Assembly: GCA_023458755.1 (NCBI GenBank)
Contig: JAEWYE010000004.1
Location: 1-32,452, forward strand
Direction: 5' to 3'
Length of the DNA: 32,452 nt
Source: Bacillota bacterium
Lineage (GTDB): Bacteria > Bacillota > Clostridia > Oscillospirales > Acutalibacteraceae
Positions within the stretch are counted from its first letter, which is position 1. Each line of letters opens with the position of its first letter. Of the stretch, positions 30,741 through 32,452 are shown in pieces. The notes beneath the pieces were generated by a model that saw only the letters and a program-made list of their open reading frames with translations, searched no databases and was not told the origin of the DNA. A program made the translations under genes and the position numbers.

Positions 30741-31952
30741 GTGAAGAAGTTTCGCTCATCTATTTCACTGTTAGCAGCAGCTGGTGTTACAGTAGGAGCT
30801 GTCGCTTTTATTCTTGTTCATGCCAATCAGGTAACAAACCTTGATTCTCACCATACTCCTCATATTATGCAGACAACCAGCAGTATCAGTCATGTTAGTG
30901 CCGCAACAGTATCCAATTATACAAAGCCGACATCGTCAGCAAACAATAATCTGGTTAAGCCGATCATTGGAATAAATCCCCTTCCGGTCAAAGGAAAACC
31001 TATTCCTTTTTCACAGCTTAAAACAAAATATAATTTACTTACGATTCCTACTTATGACGGTTCTGGTCAGCTTACGCACCCAAAGGTGCTTTATTTTCAG
31101 AACGGCTGGAATGGCTACCGTTACTGGATGTCAATGACGCCATACCCCCATACGGTGGATCGATATGAAAATCCATCCATTGTAGTATCAAACGACGGAC
31201 TGAACTGGTTTGTCCCCAGAGGATTAAAAAATCCGATTACTGGTCTTCCGAAAGATGTAAAATTTGGCGGACATTATTCTGACCCGCATCTTGTTATGAA
31301 AGGAAACACAATGGAGTTATGGTATCGTCATAATCCCGGTAACCCAAAAACCAAAAGAGCTATAAACAGTATCAATACTTATTATAAAATGGTTTCAACC
31401 GATGGAATTCATTGGTCTGCCCCGCAAGAACTATTCACTGCAAGGGACGGTCATTTAAGCATGGCGATCAATTATGAGAACGGCATGTATAAAGCATGGT
31501 ATGCTACTTATTCCGGAAACTTGTGCTATCAGGAAAGTTATGATTCGTTCCATTGGTCACAGCCTATTGTTGCAAGCGTACCCCTCCCCGCTGGTTACTG
31601 CCCTTACCATCAGGATATGATAAAGGTAGGCTCTCAATATTGTTTGCTGCAATGTGCGGAAAAGCGCTCTGATTACACATTTGCCGAGTTCTTTGCCACT
31701 TCAGAAGACGGAATCCATTTTTTAAATACAAAACAAATTTATCCTACGTCCAATACAGTGATTTGGAAAGATATATCTTTTTACCGCAGCTCCATGTTTG
31801 TAAAAGATGATAAAATCGAAATGTACCTGACACTCTGGTTTAAAAATTCAGGACGAAACTGGTACTTGACCCACCAGAGTTTTCCAATCAAGGATTTGAT
31901 GGCTCCGGCAAAAGATAAGATTATCTCTAATCAAAAAACGAAAGCCGCATGA
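30741..31952 (+). CDS. Secreted five-bladed propeller protein, GH43/GH32-like
   Basis: About 403 residues from a GTG at 30741, which has AAAGGG at 10-base spacing; the ATG at 30732 is only 1 base from that site. A basic start and hydrophobic segment to about residue 28 form a signal peptide or anchor, then a Ser/Thr/Asn linker to about 75. The rest has repeated blade motifs: HPKVLYFQNGWNGYRYWMSM, RYENPSIVVSNDGLNW, HYSDPHLVMKGNTMELWYR, STDGIHWSAPQ and TSEDGIHF. These fit the GH43/GH32/GH68 superfamily of glycan-active enzymes. Candidate acidic residues are in YENPS and YSDPH, but I cannot confirm a full catalytic set. Target glycan unknown. Confidence 0.85.
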   Translation: MKKFRSSISLLAAAGVTVGAVAFILVHANQVTNLDSHHTPHIMQTTSSISHVSAATVSNYTKPTSSANNNLVKPIIGINPLPVKGKPIPFSQLKTKYNLLTIPTYDGSGQLTHPKVLYFQNGWNGYRYWMSMTPYPHTVDRYENPSIVVSNDGLNWFVPRGLKNPITGLPKDVKFGGHYSDPHLVMKGNTMELWYRHNPGNPKTKRAINSINTYYKMVSTDGIHWSAPQELFTARDGHLSMAINYENGMYKAWYATYSGNLCYQESYDSFHWSQPIVASVPLPAGYCPYHQDMIKVGSQYCLLQCAEKRSDYTFAEFFATSEDGIHFLNTKQIYPTSNTVIWKDISFYRSSMFVKDDKIEMYLTLWFKNSGRNWYLTHQSFPIKDLMAPAKDKIISNQKTKAA

Positions 31953-31984
31953 TCAGTTAATACATGAAAAGCAGTGCTATTAAT

Positions 31985-32024
31985 GAGAAAAGGCGCATTG
32001 AACATAATCAATGCGCCTTTTCTC
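31985..32024. terminator. Bidirectional terminator
   Basis: Perfect 16-base arms, GAGAAAAGGCGCATTG and CAATGCGCCTTTTCTC, surround an 8-base loop between the convergent propeller protein and SASP genes. Confidence 0.88.
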
Positions 32025-32041
32025 ACGAAAAATATTATTTC

Positions 32042-32215
32042 TTATTTCTCCTCTAAGCTGGATAATGGAACATTCAGCTTGGTAACCGGCTGATTGAGGA
32101 AATGTACAATGCAGGATGATTCATTCAGACTTTCCATGTAAACTTTATTCCCGTTATAGGTTACGTCTGCCATAACCGGTGATGAGATAATTTGTTTTGC
32201 GCGCTCTTTATCCAT
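32042..32215 (-). CDS. sspH: H-type small acid-soluble spore protein
   Basis: 57 residues. It starts MDKERAKQIISSPVMADVTY, has NGNKVYMESLNE and ends VTKLNVPLSSLEEK. The 'RAK-I--SP-M--VTYNG--VY' signature is that of the SspH family, minor proteins of the spore core in Bacillus that are found widely in spore formers. GGGAG precedes the ATG at 32215. A near-perfect sigma-G promoter lies upstream, fitting forespore expression. Confidence 0.93.
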   Translation of the reverse strand: MDKERAKQIISSPVMADVTYNGNKVYMESLNESSCIVHFLNQPVTKLNVPLSSLEEK

Positions 32216-32244
32216 AATAACAACTCCCTCTTTTTTATTATGGA

Positions 32245-32274
32245 TAGTATGCCATTTTTATATTGCATTCATAC
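32245..32274 (-). promoter_or_regulatory. Sigma-G promoter of the H-type SASP gene
   Basis: On the minus strand, GTATG and CATACTA are 18 bases apart, matching every position of the Bacillus sigma-G consensus (GHATR-N17/18-CATWHTA). It is 30 bases upstream of the start codon. Confidence 0.75.
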
Positions 32275-32327
32275 ACAACTAGTATCCTGCAAATCGTCTT
32301 ATACAAAATTAGAGAATTTGTTAATTC

Positions 32328-32452
32328 TGTAGGATTACAATTGATGCGTTACAATAAGTGAAAAAAAGATAGCGAATAGGAAAAGTCTGTGTTACAGTTA
32401 AGTTACCACACAAAACGGCACAGAAAGGAATCCTATTCGCTATGAACACAAT
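32328..32452 (+). mobile_element. Left end of a second IS copy (partial)
   Basis: The left inverted repeat (32328-32353) begins TGTAGGATTACA and matches the right end at 99-124 in inverse orientation, at 19 of 26 positions. A candidate transposase start, ATG at 32442 after GAAAGG, opens MNT and runs off the window. The element has the same orientation as the fragment at the window start. Its 125 visible bases nearly equal the 124 bases seen at the other end. Confidence 0.55.
32371..32441 (+). repeat. 11-bp inverted repeat before the transposase start
   Basis: AGCGAATAGGA (32371-32381) and TCCTATTCGCT (32431-32441) are perfect complements. The right arm ends at the base before the ATG and abuts the ribosome binding site. 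In a transcript that enters from outside the element, the hairpin would hide the translation start. Confidence 0.65.

Noticed and set aside
1..32452. Composite transposon between the two IS copies
   Set aside because: The interior is mostly housekeeping genes with normal operons and no resistance or conjugation genes. Two independent IS insertions explain it better.
1..32452. CRISPR array, prophage or rRNA genes
   Set aside because: No regularly spaced repeats, phage structural genes or rRNA were seen. Only the Cys-rich peptide at 27977-28177 is of a type often found in phages.

Overview
The window looks like a piece of chromosome from a spore-forming, low-to-mid GC Gram-positive anaerobe of the class Clostridia, most likely near the Oscillospiraceae (inference). 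The evidence is consensus sigma-A promoters, GGAGG-type ribosome binding sites, many U-tract terminators, two small acid-soluble spore proteins (alpha/beta type and H type), a CwlJ/GerQ germination pair, FeoAB with its small Cys-rich partner, and a pheB-hom-thrB-lysC operon. No plasmid or phage backbone is visible. Both ends lie about 125 bases inside what appear to be two same-orientation copies of one insertion sequence (IS). The window is therefore probably an assembly unit broken at repeats.

Layout. 1-124: 3' end of an IS transposase. 0.2-4.2 kb: MFS exporter with no ordinary start codon, a helical protein of unknown function, an APC amino acid permease (minus strand) and a small membrane protein. 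4.2-4.35 kb: tRNA-Pro(GGG) with a strong terminator. 4.5-9.0 kb (minus): VOC-fold protein, then the threonine-branch operon read as ACT regulator, homoserine dehydrogenase, homoserine kinase and aspartokinase. Its promoter carries a dyad over the start site. 9.1-14.1 kb: class A penicillin-binding protein, BofC-like protein, alpha/beta SASP, an unknown protein, then cwlJ-gerQ. 14.2-16.8 kb: feoA-feoB-Cys-rich partner. 16.9-18.8 kb (minus): CapD/FlaA1-type nucleotide-sugar dehydratase. 18.9-22.2 kb (minus): Crp/Fnr-like regulator, lipoprotein, permease and ATPase of an ABC importer. This operon has a perfect consensus promoter and a 13+13 bp palindrome immediately downstream of the -10. 22.4-25.9 kb (minus): zinc-ribbon protein, efp, Xaa-Pro peptidase, aroQ, yqeG and rpsU.

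The accessory part runs from 26.0 to 32.3 kb. It holds a run of very small genes (47-80 residues), most with their own ribosome binding site. At least three look like divergent paralogues of one helical mini-protein family. Two others look like a paralogous pair of disordered, proline/lysine-rich peptides. The run also includes a Cys-rich peptide, an acidic peptide with a conserved TGL...PP core and a 58-residue protein that is about half proline. Around them are a DUF3298/RsiV-like protein without a signal peptide, a protein of unknown function, a secreted five-bladed-propeller (GH43/GH32-like) protein and an H-type SASP with a near-perfect sigma-G promoter. This small-protein cluster is the best candidate for undescribed biology here. 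A link to the spore is plausible from context only.
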